A stretch of DNA of 64,000 nt from Chondrilla cf. caribensis (Eukaryota; Porifera; Demospongiae; Chondrillida; Chondrillidae), in the NCBI GenBank assembly GCA_964020155.1, contig OZ026566.1, positions 3,893,014-3,957,013 on the forward strand, read 5' to 3'. The translations under genes and the position numbers were made by a program. Below the pieces are notes generated by a model that made no database searches, was not told the origin of the DNA, and worked only from the letters and a program-made list of their open reading frames with translations. Positions 33,901-44,637 of the stretch are shown here, in pieces; the stretch's first letter is position 1; each line of letters starts with the position of its first letter.

Positions 33901-34560
33901 TCATGGGTGGTCTGTATGCACTCACCTTTCATGTAAGACCACTGCACAAGATACGCTTGTGACAGGCAGCCTCCATTCCTGAGATTGCACGATGTTAACA
34001 GTGAATATTGTTATTGATCTTGAATGCAATGAATATTGTTCACACATACCTACTATGAATATGTTTATGCCATGAATGTTGTTGACTATAACATTATATG
34101 TTAACTGTGAATATTATTAACAATGCAATGAATATTTTTTATACCGTGAAATTATGGTTTATTATTATTATGGTCTTCCAGGAACCTTGTTGACCTTAAT
34201 ACTGTAGAATGAATGAATATAGTTAATTATTCTGCTGGCATCCTCATTCCCAACAGATGATTATGGTTGACTGACCATGACTATTGTTGACCTCTTTCAG
34301 ACCCTGTACCACTGTTCACCATGAAAGAAGACACTAGCACCAAGAAAGGCAGCTCTTCCTCAGGATGGGATGAAGGATGGTCTGATGACTGGAGTGATCC
34401 ATTTTCAAGTGTGTCAGCATCAAAACCTCAAAGCCAATCTAGAGAAGTTGACACACGCCAGCAGCGACAAGAGGAGAGACGTCAGCGACAGGAAGCAGCA
34501 CGACAGAAAAGGGCATCAGGACACAGTAGCAAACCAAAGCTGGGAGCCAAGAGTGACTGA
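27968..34560 (+). CDS. SCYL1: SCYL1-like pseudokinase (N-terminal kinase-like protein)
   Basis: Eighteen exons join in phase to 783 residues (human SCYL1 is about 808): 27968-28099, 28180-28239, 28462-28542, 28605-28715, 28780-29082, 29143-29298, 29541-29699, 30042-30149, 30211-30324, 30394-30483, 30723-30785, 31401-31589, 32564-32624, 32718-32885, 33119-33189, 33557-33736, 33826-33871, 34301-34560. SCYL1 works in COPI-dependent Golgi-to-ER traffic and nuclear tRNA export. The kinase fold is catalytically dead: HRD is replaced by HGN (VHGNISLSSVFV) and DFG by AGLEY (WKLAGLEY). Then follow HEAT-type repeats (KLFSSTDRATRIQLLQK, RDPFIPAKMAALGGL) and an acidic Trp-rich tail (GWGDDDDEWESLEQE). A charged coiled coil (RQQRQEERRQRQEAARQKR) ends in KLGAKSD. 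The start chosen is the first ATG before the family motif SPKDFPY. It is convergent with HAP2-A. Confidence 0.92.
31740..32285. repeat. Large foldback element in a SCYL1 intron
   Basis: About 140 bases at 31740-31890 (with GTGTAGCAGTGTACTGATAT and GCATCTTTCTGTTCAAAAAT) recur inverted and slightly diverged at 32110-32285. The inner parts also pair (CTACACTAGAATTATATTC against a similar inverse). No frame and no clear target duplication were seen. It lies in the 974-base intron between exons 12 and 13. Confidence 0.8.
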
Positions 34561-35048
34561 AAGCATTTGAGTTTATTTTATTATAATTATCATTCTATGA
34601 AATGCAGTATTTGTTTTGTGTATTGATACAATATAACTATTGTAATGTTACGTGTGTTATATGTGTGCATATATTGCAAATTTGAGTGTTATATGCAGGT
34701 TAAACAAATGTAAGAATGAAGTACAGATTCATATAATATTATTATCACATATACTAGTAGATATGTACATTGAATTTTTATAGTTTTATTATAGTGAATA
34801 CATAATACCGACATATACACATGTATACAGCAGTAATTAATTTAGTACCTTCACTAATATTGATCAACTCATTCATAATAATGCCTACTGGACATATAAA
34901 CTCAAATGAATATTACGTGTTTGGTAAGAAAAGACTTCCATTTTATCTGGTGAAGATATTGCGCAATATCAAAATGGAGGACTAGGCTTTGTACTATATA
35001 CCTGACTGCATACTGGATGCATGCATATTGAAATGCTCTATAGGGAGT
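34561..35048. other. Shared 3' intergenic region of SCYL1 and HAP2-A
   Basis: About 490 AT-rich bases between two convergent stop codons. Both transcripts should end here. No coding sequence is evident. Confidence 0.6.
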
Positions 35049-37331
35049 CTATGGTTTTTGGTATCGTTTGTTATGCTTTTTGGAAGAACTTTTCTTTGAT
35101 TTCTTATTTGTCTTCCTTCTTGTTTCTTTGAGTCTCTTCTCTTTCTGCAATTCAACCGAGCAAACGTCTCGATCATCATCATTGTTGAGAATTTTCATTT
35201 CTTCATCTTCATTTTCCTGTGTTGGACCATGAGTCTCTCCCTGGTCTTCATCTCCCAGAAGCCTCTCCATCTCCTCATCCTCCTTGGTTTCAGGCTCCCA
35301 TGTATTCTCCCCTGGAACATCAGCCAGACCTTCTCCGATAATATACTTGTAGCCTTTGCCTTTGGCCAGAGCCTTCCTCACAACTTGTCGTTTGGCCTTT
35401 TCTTTTACCTTCTCGGTATCACTGAACCTTCCAACCGTCTTCTTCCCCAGCAGGATACAAGGGAGGAACCAGCAGTAGAAGAAGAACAGCACTGAACGCA
35501 AGATAACCAGGAACTTCACATCTGTCAACCTGCACAAGAGGGCATGACATTGCGTGTAATAAGATTGAAAATACATGAGAATTTACAAAAATAACATTGA
35601 ATATTGAGTAAATTCAGTCAACTCTTGTCACATACATGTACATTTATATGTTGGCATACATAACACATGTATGTACATAGGTATACATAATATGTACATA
35701 GTTACGTATGTACATACAAAGAATGCTCACGTACTCTGTGTGACATGTACATGCATAAGAGCTATTCCTCCAGTTTTTATCAATTGCAGATTTTTTCCCT
35801 CTTTTCTTCAGTCGTTTGGCTCTCTTCTCGTATCGAGCTTTTGCAGCTTTCGCTCCTGAACACTCTCCACCACAAATCACTGGAAGGGGGCCTACAGTAC
35901 AGCACACACATCAACATTACAAGTGGAGAGGGACTACAGTACAGTATACACAGTTACATTAGCGGAAGGGGACCTACAGTACAGTGGAGTATACAGTTAC
36001 ATTAGCAGAATGGTCTATAGCGCAGTACACACCTAGTGTCACCCATACTGTACACAGTACCATTTTGGTTGACCAGGCCTTGCTTCTTGAGCTCCTCGGC
36101 CAGTGCTTCTGCCTTGCTCTTCCGACAACAGAGAACCTTTCCAAAACTCAATTTGATGCATCCCAGTATGATGAAAATGCCGCCAATGATCACAGCGATC
36201 CCGTGTGGTCCGATAGTCTTGAGTATGACAAGGAAGACTTGTAGAGCAACATCCGTGTTGATGTAAATCTCAGGTGGATCTGGGCACACAATCTCCTCGG
36301 TTGGACTACACTGTGGCAGAAGGGAGTGTGTAGCATGTTGTCACAGCGGGGAGTGGTCCACTAGGGATGCTGGCCAACTCACCACACAGCCACATATCCC
36401 GTAGCAGAAGCACGTTCCATTGGTTGTGAAAGAGACCTGAGCACTCTGCAGCAAGTTGTAGTCGGCATCAAAAAGTTCAACTGCAGATAAGAAAATACCA
36501 TATTTCAATAAGGCACACATACACTATGTACATGAAATAGGAAGTCCATCAAAAGTATGTACTGTATGTATGTACATATGCAAATACATCAAATATACAT
36601 ACTATGTACTTATCTGCAGTGTATAAGTGCAAACTAATGTTGTGATACACAGCAGCCTATGTACTGGTACATACGTACGTACTTGTGTATCATAGAGTGC
36701 GATAGCACTCTATATGTAGGGATGATGCGAAAACAAAATGGCGGCCCTATACCTCGCATACATTGCAGTTTCGCAAAATCTCGCCTTAATATATAACAGT
36801 AGGTGTATGTAGCTTGAAGACGGTACAGTAGCTTATGTACCTTCGCAGGTGTAGTCTGAGCTGAGTGCTCTGTACGTCTGTACTTGGAACATGAGCTCCA
36901 CTGCCTCTCCAGGATCCAGACTGACTTCCCTGCCAGACACACTGTGCACACCTCTACTGCATCGGGTGACAGACACCTGACGACAACAGATGTGTGAGTG
37001 GGGACATACAGAAGAGCAGTTTAAATTTTTCCTATGTACCGGTATGTACATTTGACAAACTCTGTGAAGACTACTCACAGAAAATTGTGAGCTGATTTCT
37101 CCAGTGTTCTCAATTTCCACATAAACAAATCCGTTATCCCTCAGAGCTTCAAAATTGCTAGCATAAGCATTGACAATCCTTCCATTTGCCCTACAGAATA
37201 AAATCATTTGTATGCAGACAGACAGGATAAAGTGGTACATATGTAACTGTATGGGAGTAGATATCACGTGTGTGCACACATATACATGTGCATGCATGCA
37301 CACACATGTGAACACACACATGTGAACACAC

Positions 37332-37417
<86 letters not shown>

Positions 37418-39695
37418 GCTAGCACACTCACACAGAGTATACATAGGTCACATCAGAGGCATCGATGTGGAAGGTCACCATGGAATTCTGGAAGTCTGTG
37501 TGTCTGAACCTCATGGTGATGGAGTAGTTGTCAGCAGAAGTGGTTGGGTGGATCTCCCCATAGTTGTACATCATGTAGTGACCGGGCTTATCCAGCTGCC
37601 TAAGGTACTGCAGAGAATACACATTATAGGTTATTGTACATACATACAAGTACCAGTGCATAATACAATTATATGTTTGGGAGAGGTTCATTGCACATGG
37701 CCTGTGCAACTCACAATTATGTGAATTTACATATATATGTACATATGCACACCACATGCATGCACACATGTCCACACATACCACACAAAGCAATGCAAAC
37801 TGTACACATACACATACACACATTTTGCAACACATGATACAAACCTCATTGTCTGCCCACAGATCCAGTGGCTGGTTATATAGGCAAGACTGCTCGTCCT
37901 GGTGGCAGGGATTTTCTTGTGTTCGGAAGGCAGTGAAAGAAGTGCCAACTTTATTGCAGGTTCTTCCGTTCAGGTCAATGACATGCTTATCCACAATAAG
38001 CCAGTCTGAGGGACCATTCTATACAGGTACATACATACGTACAAACACAATCATAAACCTCAAAAGGCTCATTTGTGCTTTAGAGCTCCACACTCACAGT
38101 GTACTGTACTGGTTTGGATGACCCTTGCGGTAAGTGGATGACGTTAGGAATGAGGAGGTTCTTTGTGCTGAAATCCTTGATGAAGCTACCCCCGATCAAC
38201 TCTCCCTGGATCTCAGCCACCACCTGTACACACGTGAGAGAGGGATAGGGTAATGCTATCCCAACAATATGCACTGTGAAAGAGTACACCATGCTACATC
38301 AGCACACACTCATGGAAACAAACCAGGCTACATCAAGCTTTAGTTACAGCCATTTCATAAAAATGATAACTGTTGACAGTCAACAACAGGTGGTACTAGA
38401 TGTACAGTATGAGTATTGTGTTTACTTAGTGGAGGATAGCTCAGCATTGTAAGCTCCTGTGGTTCCAAAATAGTGTGTCTGTGATTGCTGACACAGCTGT
38501 TTCTGTGGCTAGTGCACACACTAGTGTCTCACACAGGATTGGGCTCACCCGACCATCCTCTGACCTCCTCAGTGGCATCTCAGGGCTGATAGCTAGCGTG
38601 GATACCGGTATTCAGTTGACCTGGAGGGACTCACGTCCTCCTTCCATCGTCTCCTCCACTCCACCAAATTCAAGTATATCGATGGTGATGTTGTACCAGA
38701 TGAACGGAGGCCCAATGTCATACACATCGTACCTACACATAAACAGTAAGAATTGAACACATTGTGGGTGGGTCAACAAGAAAAATGTCTGCCATTATGA
38801 AAACTTAAACATAGCAGTTTTTAATACTGTGGTAACTGTAGTCACATTTTGTATAGTTGTGCAGTTAGATCATTATGAGCAACAAGACAGGTATTCACAA
38901 GGCGGCATTAGTCTCATCAACCAGATGCAGTTTAGTCTCTTTGCTCTTGATCAGTCAACACAAGGAGACAAAGCTGTATCTTGTTGGTGAGATGGGGACA
39001 GTACCTCACCAGAGATCATTGAAGCGTAGACAATGTCCTGATGAGTATACTCCACCAAATAGGTGACATGTGTGATTGCCTCTATAGCTGTGGACCTGGT
39101 CGATCTTAAGTGTATCTGAGACACTGCAGCGACAGCAAAACCCCTGAGAGTCCCAGATGTATTCATTCCCGTCGTGATATTTACCACAAGTTAGAGTGGA
39201 AACATCCATATTCCAGTCATCATAACACAGTTGTTGCAAAATTGTTTCTTCGTAAGGTTTAGCATTGGCAGACTACATGCAAGCAATGTATGAACACACC
39301 ATATTAAACTCATCACATGAACAGTATATACCACGTTATTGAACACATAACATCCAATGTACAGGAGAACTCACCCCTCTGTAGTATACTTCATAGCCGA
39401 TAATCACTTCTGATTTGCTTATTTCGATTCTGAATGGTTTCTTCAACCTGCTTAATTCCTGGTCTCCCTCGTACTCCTTGTAGACTCTGTCTATGTTGGC
39501 ATACAGCGACTCCGTGCCACTCTGCCCGCTTTTAAGCCCCATTGTTATGAGCAGTTTCTTCGAGCATGGTGTCCCTTCAGGGGAGTGAGGCTCTTCTCCC
39601 GAGTTTTCACAAAGAGTGACCGAACTTTTGCTTATTAACGCGCCTTCTGTGTGTAGTATCATGGCCGCAAGTATCAGAAAGAGAACTTTCTTCAT
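35049..39695 (-). CDS. HAP2: HAP2/GCS1 gamete fusogen, copy A
   Basis: Thirteen exons join in phase to about 811 residues: 39695-39375, 39272-39010, 38732-38635, 38592-38549, 38223-38098, 38018-37845, 37607-37432, 37190-37079, 36976-36841, 36480-36383, 36310-36061, 35891-35735, 35529-35049. HAP2 is a class II-type membrane fusion protein that merges gamete membranes. A signal peptide (MKKVLFLILAAMILHTEGA) is followed by family motifs: CSKKLLITMGLKSGQ, the Cys-rich fusion region GFCCRC ... HTC ... SGHCLRFNDLW, and the HAP2-GCS1 core DWLIVDKHVIDLNGRTCNKV with SCLYNQPLDLW. Then comes a membrane segment (GIAVIIGGIFIILGCIKL), a basic stretch, a second hydrophobic segment (FLVILRSVLFFFYCWFL) and a long Lys/Glu tail. 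An in-frame ATG 13 codons upstream (39734) is possible. Exon 4 follows a 42-base intron. The usual Cys pattern is kept, so this copy is likely functional. Confidence 0.9.
37327..37415. repeat. (CA)n microsatellite
   Basis: About 40 CA units with one CATACAA interruption, just 3' of the HAP2-A exon at 37432-37607 on the minus strand. Confidence 0.97.
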
Positions 39696-40132
39696 TTCTG
39701 ACGAAAGTAACATACAGTTGCAGAGAGCATCCATATTTCGTCGGGGACAAACATCGAGGCAGGTATTCTATTGGACACACAACCATAGTCTCCAGCTTCT
39801 CTCCCTCCAGCGATACGCAAAGAGCGCCGAGTTCGCGCGGTAGGGATGTTACGTGATTACACGAAAAATGGCTACCAACAGCGTCGATGTGCGTGGCACG
39901 TATATATACCCATGTATGGAGATCACCATTGATTGTATTTTCTGATGATATATTCACTATAGTCTCCATTCTGATTTTGTATATCGTGAGATTCCTACAT
40001 TGACAATAAAATGCTTGATAACTATGGGGGATTTGGTTCTGCATTCACTGTTTCTGTTGGAAGTCGCTGTAAAATTGTCCGCATAGGTGTGTTCCACCCC
40101 AAATGTGTGAACTTTTTTCTAATTGTGCACTG

Positions 40133-40490
40133 AAATATACATCAGTGCATACAATTACTATATAGGATGAATACAGAGCATTACAGGGTTAACCTACCAA
40201 CTATGGAGGACAATGTGCAGGGGTGATTGAGAACACATCTAGTCATAGCTACACAATACTGTACTGATTAGTATTGCTGATTGAGTACTTCAAAATTGCA
40301 GTATGCTGGTCTAACTTCAATCCAAATACTATGTAAACTTGAAGCATTCGGAATGCTAGCCCACTACATGTTGATGTTGTTGCAGTTGATGATTGCTTCC
40401 TAACAAAGCTTAGCAACTGCTGATCAGGCTCACTCCAATAACGTTTGTCCATGTTTGTCCATTGTTTGTGAGAAGTACATATCAATGTTG
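40133..40490 (-). repeat. Dispersed repeat, copy 1
   Basis: About 350 bases with a broken minus-strand frame (EPDQQLLSFVRKQSS, GLAFRMLQVYIVFGLKLDQH). A second copy lies inverted at 55383-55720. The frame resembles nothing I can name; a transposon of unknown class is the likeliest source. It lies upstream of HAP2-A. Confidence 0.8.
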
Positions 40491-40589
40491 GGACAGGCGG
40501 AACTGATCTGAATGCATTTCTATGAATTGCATAAAAATAACACTATAATTGTGACTCGTGTTGGGTACACACATTGTGACATGAACAAA

Positions 40590-41622
40590 TTACTGTTTAG
40601 TGACAAGCTTCAGTATGTTGGTAAACTGTTCTGTGAAATTCGGTCCGTGTTGTTGGTCAACGGGAAATGACTTGAGACCTCCAAGGGACTCTGCTCCCAA
40701 CAGCATGTGCACACTGGCCGAGTGACAGGTCAAGAACAGCTCTAGCTTCCTGCAAAGAAAATCAAACACATTATATGGACACACTGAACTCCAACATAGT
40801 ACATTATGACACACTGAAATCCAACATAATACAATATGACACACTGAACTCCAACATAGTACAATACGACACACTGAACTCCAACATAGTACAATACGAC
40901 ACACTGAACTCCAACATAGTACAATACGACACACTGAACTCCAACATAGTACAATATGACTAAACAGACTGATACACATACACACTTCTTTGTATCAGTG
41001 GTCTCAATCACCAGACTACCAGCCGGTTGGTCCGGAGGTGATGACCCAGGGATGGGGATGGGGACGGGGAGCACCAGCTGTGGGTTCATCTGGAGAACCC
41101 TCCATCCCAACATCTCAGCCATTTGGTTGGCAAGTTCCAGCCTGTACCTCAACACCTATGTATACAAATGATATGACAGCAGGTACATGTCTGTACGTGT
41201 TGAGAACTGTCAGTATGTATAGTATGTGCTCATTTCAAAGCAAACTACTGTATGAAGTGTGGGTGGACAGTAATACAGAGGGAAAGGATGTCTTCAAGGA
41301 GACTTGCTATACACAAACCGAGGAAACATTATTGTACGCATTTGAGACTAATATCCTGATGGCATGAATGTACAGAGTGTGAGGATTTTAGGATGTAAGG
41401 ATTGTGTAATTACCTGTTGTTTGATGCATTGCTTGAGGTGTTCACTGGTCAGTGATGGAGTGAGGCTCTTGTTACTACCAAGTTGCACCGAGACAGAGTC
41501 TGGACCAACAGTCAGGTTGATGTACTCACTGAAAGGAAGAGTACAAAGATTAGTGTACATGACTAGGATATCTGTGTGTGTGTGTGTTTGTGCATGCATG
41601 CGCGTGCATGTGTATGTGTGTG

Positions 41623-41654
<32 letters not shown>

Positions 41655-41829
41655 TGCGTGCGTGTGTGTGTGCATGTACACATACACCCTCTCTCACCTT
41701 TTACTCTGACCTGGTTCCTGGAGCACAATCCTCCCTTTGGTCCACATTCCATCCGGATCAAGTTCCCACTTTACACCGACGGACACAAACTTCAGTTCTT
41801 GAACGATGTCACCAATCCACAGACTAACT
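40590..41829 (-). CDS. Short four-exon gene, possibly the C-terminal part of a MED17-like protein
   Basis: Exons 41829-41698, 41528-41414, 41155-40986 and 40749-40590 join in phase to about 192 codons and end at a TAA. The frame can be extended upstream without an intron to an ATG at 41888. Protein features are WELDPDGMWTKGRIVLQEPG, LTSEHLKQCIKQQVLRYRLE, MAEMLGWRVLQMNP and a C-terminus LKSFPVDQQHGPNF. The pattern 'QVLRYxL...LGWxV' followed by a beta-rich end is reminiscent of the C-terminal domain of Mediator subunit 17, but I cannot align it. MED17 is about 650 residues, and no upstream exons fit before the divergent gene at 42565, so it would be a fragment. It may be an unrelated gene. Confidence 0.35.
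40775..40963. repeat. Six copies of a 30-bp unit in an intron
   Basis: Units of the form GACACACTGAACTCCAACATA plus GTACAATAC, nearly identical, fill the intron between the last two exons of the short minus-strand gene. Confidence 0.95.
41572..41680. repeat. Compound TG/GCGT microsatellite
   Basis: TG runs followed by seven GCGT units and more TG, within the intron of the short minus-strand gene. Confidence 0.95.
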
Positions 41830-42564
41830 CTACAATTGTGTACATCCGAGACAATGACAGCCATTATTACAATCACATGGCCCATCACACAACTACCAAT
41901 ACATACTCAAGTCAGTCAGCCATCAACCAACAACCCAATCCCATCAGCCAACTCAGATCAAAGTTGGGTTGATGGGATTGAGGGTATTGTATCAGGTTGC
42001 TACAGTTCACATCATAAATTCATTAAAAACCACACTGTCCATTCAGCAAACACACCCACTGGCAGCCTGGATGGGGTTCAGAGGCTGCAGGTGGCTTGAC
42101 TATATTAGGCAATGTTTATCACCCATATACTGACATGTCATGACAACAAGGCAGGAGGGTACAAGGTGTGTCCCTGGGGCATGGATTTCCCCTGGGAGTG
42201 TACTTGCATGGGGTCACAGACACAGACAAATAGTCTGGTGTATGTTACTAGTACCTACTATGTATAACATTATGTTATAATCTAGATACCACCTAGAGAT
42301 GCTGTACAAAATGGCCACATACCTGTGGTACAGAACATACACAGTACATAGTACATGGTACCATCTGATACGGATGATGTTACATGGTACATGGTACACA
42401 GGAAGCTACATCAGCAGGAACACTGTAAATCCCCTGGGGAAGTACCTAGCAAAATTGACCACCATGCCATAATATAACTACAGGTCCTGGTCTAGTCACA
42501 CCATATAACAGGGAACTAGTTTATACTTCGACATGCAAGCTGTTGATAACTACATCGGAGAATC

Positions 42565-43448
42565 ATGTTTGTTTGGCTTTTTTTGTGGCTGTTGGCATCA
42601 TTAGGGAGGGTGAGTAAGTAAACAGTAGTCAACTGTGGGAAATCTGTGTTGTTATTGTTATTGTTGGTGATCTAATGTTCAAGTAAATACAGCTGGTCTG
42701 TGTTTGTTTGCTCCCATAGGTGATACCCCTGGAAACTGATTCATTTCCACAAGGGTCAATAAGACAAACCCGTCAGGACTGTACAAAAGGTAAAATAATG
42801 GTTAACAAATAAGGTGGAGAGAACCTGAGAGTGAAGTGTGTACCTTGGTGGTTTTATCAGTATTTAGACCCACATAGTACACAGCTGACCATCTGATAAG
42901 GATAATGATCCCACAGGCAGGGACACAGTGCATTAGAAATGAATGACTGACATACTGTGCAATACCAATGCATGATAAAGGTATTCGGACCCTGATCCTG
43001 AATATTTACAAAATCAACTCAAATGCAATACACACGCTACATTTGCACCCAGAGAAATCCAATGTTTACAATTTACGTACGTATTGTTGTACTGCAAGTA
43101 TGTGTGGCTTGTACGTTCACTACACATCTTCAACAGTTACTGTGTCGAGGGTACATGTAGACATACTGCATCGTGTTACTGCCATTACTTCATGCATTGT
43201 ACAGGTAGTCCGAAGATTATAAAAACCACATTTAACGTGGAAACAGAGGACATTGGATTCTACATCACAGGAGCACGTCAACCAGCCATCAAAGTAAAAC
43301 AGCTCCTTCCTGCTAGAAACAGAATATCTCATCCCAGGTATGGATTAACAAAGAATACATACCCTCTTAGTGTGTATATTTAGTGTACATGAGTGAGCCT
43401 GTGGATGAGTGAGTGGACATGATATTGTGTCTGTGTCTGTACATATAA

Positions 43449-43480
<32 letters not shown>

Positions 43481-44377
43481 GATCACTATCTATATATACA
43501 AAACATACACACATGGTACTGATTTGAAGTGAACCCTCTTTCCCACTAACAATAGAGGTCCTCGTCCAAGATACGAACTACTGCAGAACACCTGCTCCTT
43601 GTGTATATCAAGCAACACCAACATGACTGTCCTTCACATGAAAGCTGTACGGACCAGGCACAATAGTACCTGGCGGGCAGTAGCCATTCTGATAATTTGG
43701 GAGCTCCTATGCGGACAAGTGGAGTACAGAGGGTCATACCACACTCACAATAGTAAGTGTTGCAGCTTGTGCATGTGTGAGTCCATAGATTTGTGTGCAT
43801 GTGTTGTATGTGCATGTGTGTGCGTATGTGTGTGTGTGCACGCATGTGTGTTGTATTCAAGTTTGTCCGATATATACACAATGAAAAGATATCAACATGA
43901 CCTCCTCCTCCTGGAACAATCTAGACCGTCCAACAACTCTACATTTGGTAGACAGCCGAGGAAGACAAGTACCACAGGAAATAATCAGACCACCTACTAC
44001 TACTGGTATGTTACCCATACTGGGAGCATGGAATCATTACAGAGTGCAAATACATGCATGTACGTACATATGTATGTACGTACGTATGTACATCCATGTA
44101 TTTGCACACTTACAATATGCAAAATGTCCAGATGAAGAACTCTACACTTCACCAGACTGCGTTTCTTAACGCTCTCAAATGCAAATGGATTTTCCCAATA
44201 ACAGTTACAAAATGTACACATACTGTGTAAAGTATGCAAAGTACATAAACATTTCCATTTTGATTCCAAATTGTAGAAATGGAAAACTTTCCAACTAACT
44301 CAAGTGCAACTGGAATGACCCCGCCAAGTCTGATGATGATGATGACACTTTCAATCCATGTCATAGCTTTTCGATGA
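42565..44377 (+). CDS. Orphan secreted, possibly GPI-anchored protein
   Basis: Six exons (42565-42609, 42720-42789, 43205-43337, 43556-43752, 43889-44005, 44277-44377) join in phase to 220 residues. Exon 1 is a signal peptide (MFVWLFLWLLASLGR). The mature part has four Cys (one in exon 2, three in exon 4) and several N-glycosylation sequons (NMT, NST). It ends in a short hydrophobic tail (PPSLMMMMTLSIHVIAFR) directly before the stop, the layout of a GPI-attachment signal or a weak tail anchor. I recognise no family. It lies between the two HAP2 genes, upstream of the TPR-CHAT gene and in the same orientation. The fifth acceptor (GAAAAG) is weak. Function is unknown. Confidence 0.6.
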
Positions 44378-44437
44378 ACACATGTCTCAAGATGCTGTAA
44401 ATAGCACAGACATACCGTGTGTGTCTAGTACATACTC

Positions 44438-44637
44438 NNNNNNNNNNNNNNNNNNNNNNNNNNNNNNNNNNNNNNNNNNNNNNNNNNNNNNNNNNNNNNN
44501 NNNNNNNNNNNNNNNNNNNNNNNNNNNNNNNNNNNNNNNNNNNNNNNNNNNNNNNNNNNNNNNNNNNNNNNNNNNNNNNNNNNNNNNNNNNNNNNNNNNN
44601 NNNNNNNNNNNNNNNNNNNNNNNNNNNNNNNNNNNNN
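44438..44637. other. Assembly gap (200 N)
   Basis: Exactly 200 unresolved bases, a size often used as a placeholder. It hides the 5' end of the TPR-CHAT gene. Confidence 1.

Noticed and set aside
43881..44169. Alternative overlapping plus-strand frames with YVHMYVRTYVH-type peptides
   Set aside because: These are translations of GTAC/CATGTA-rich intron sequence, common throughout the window.
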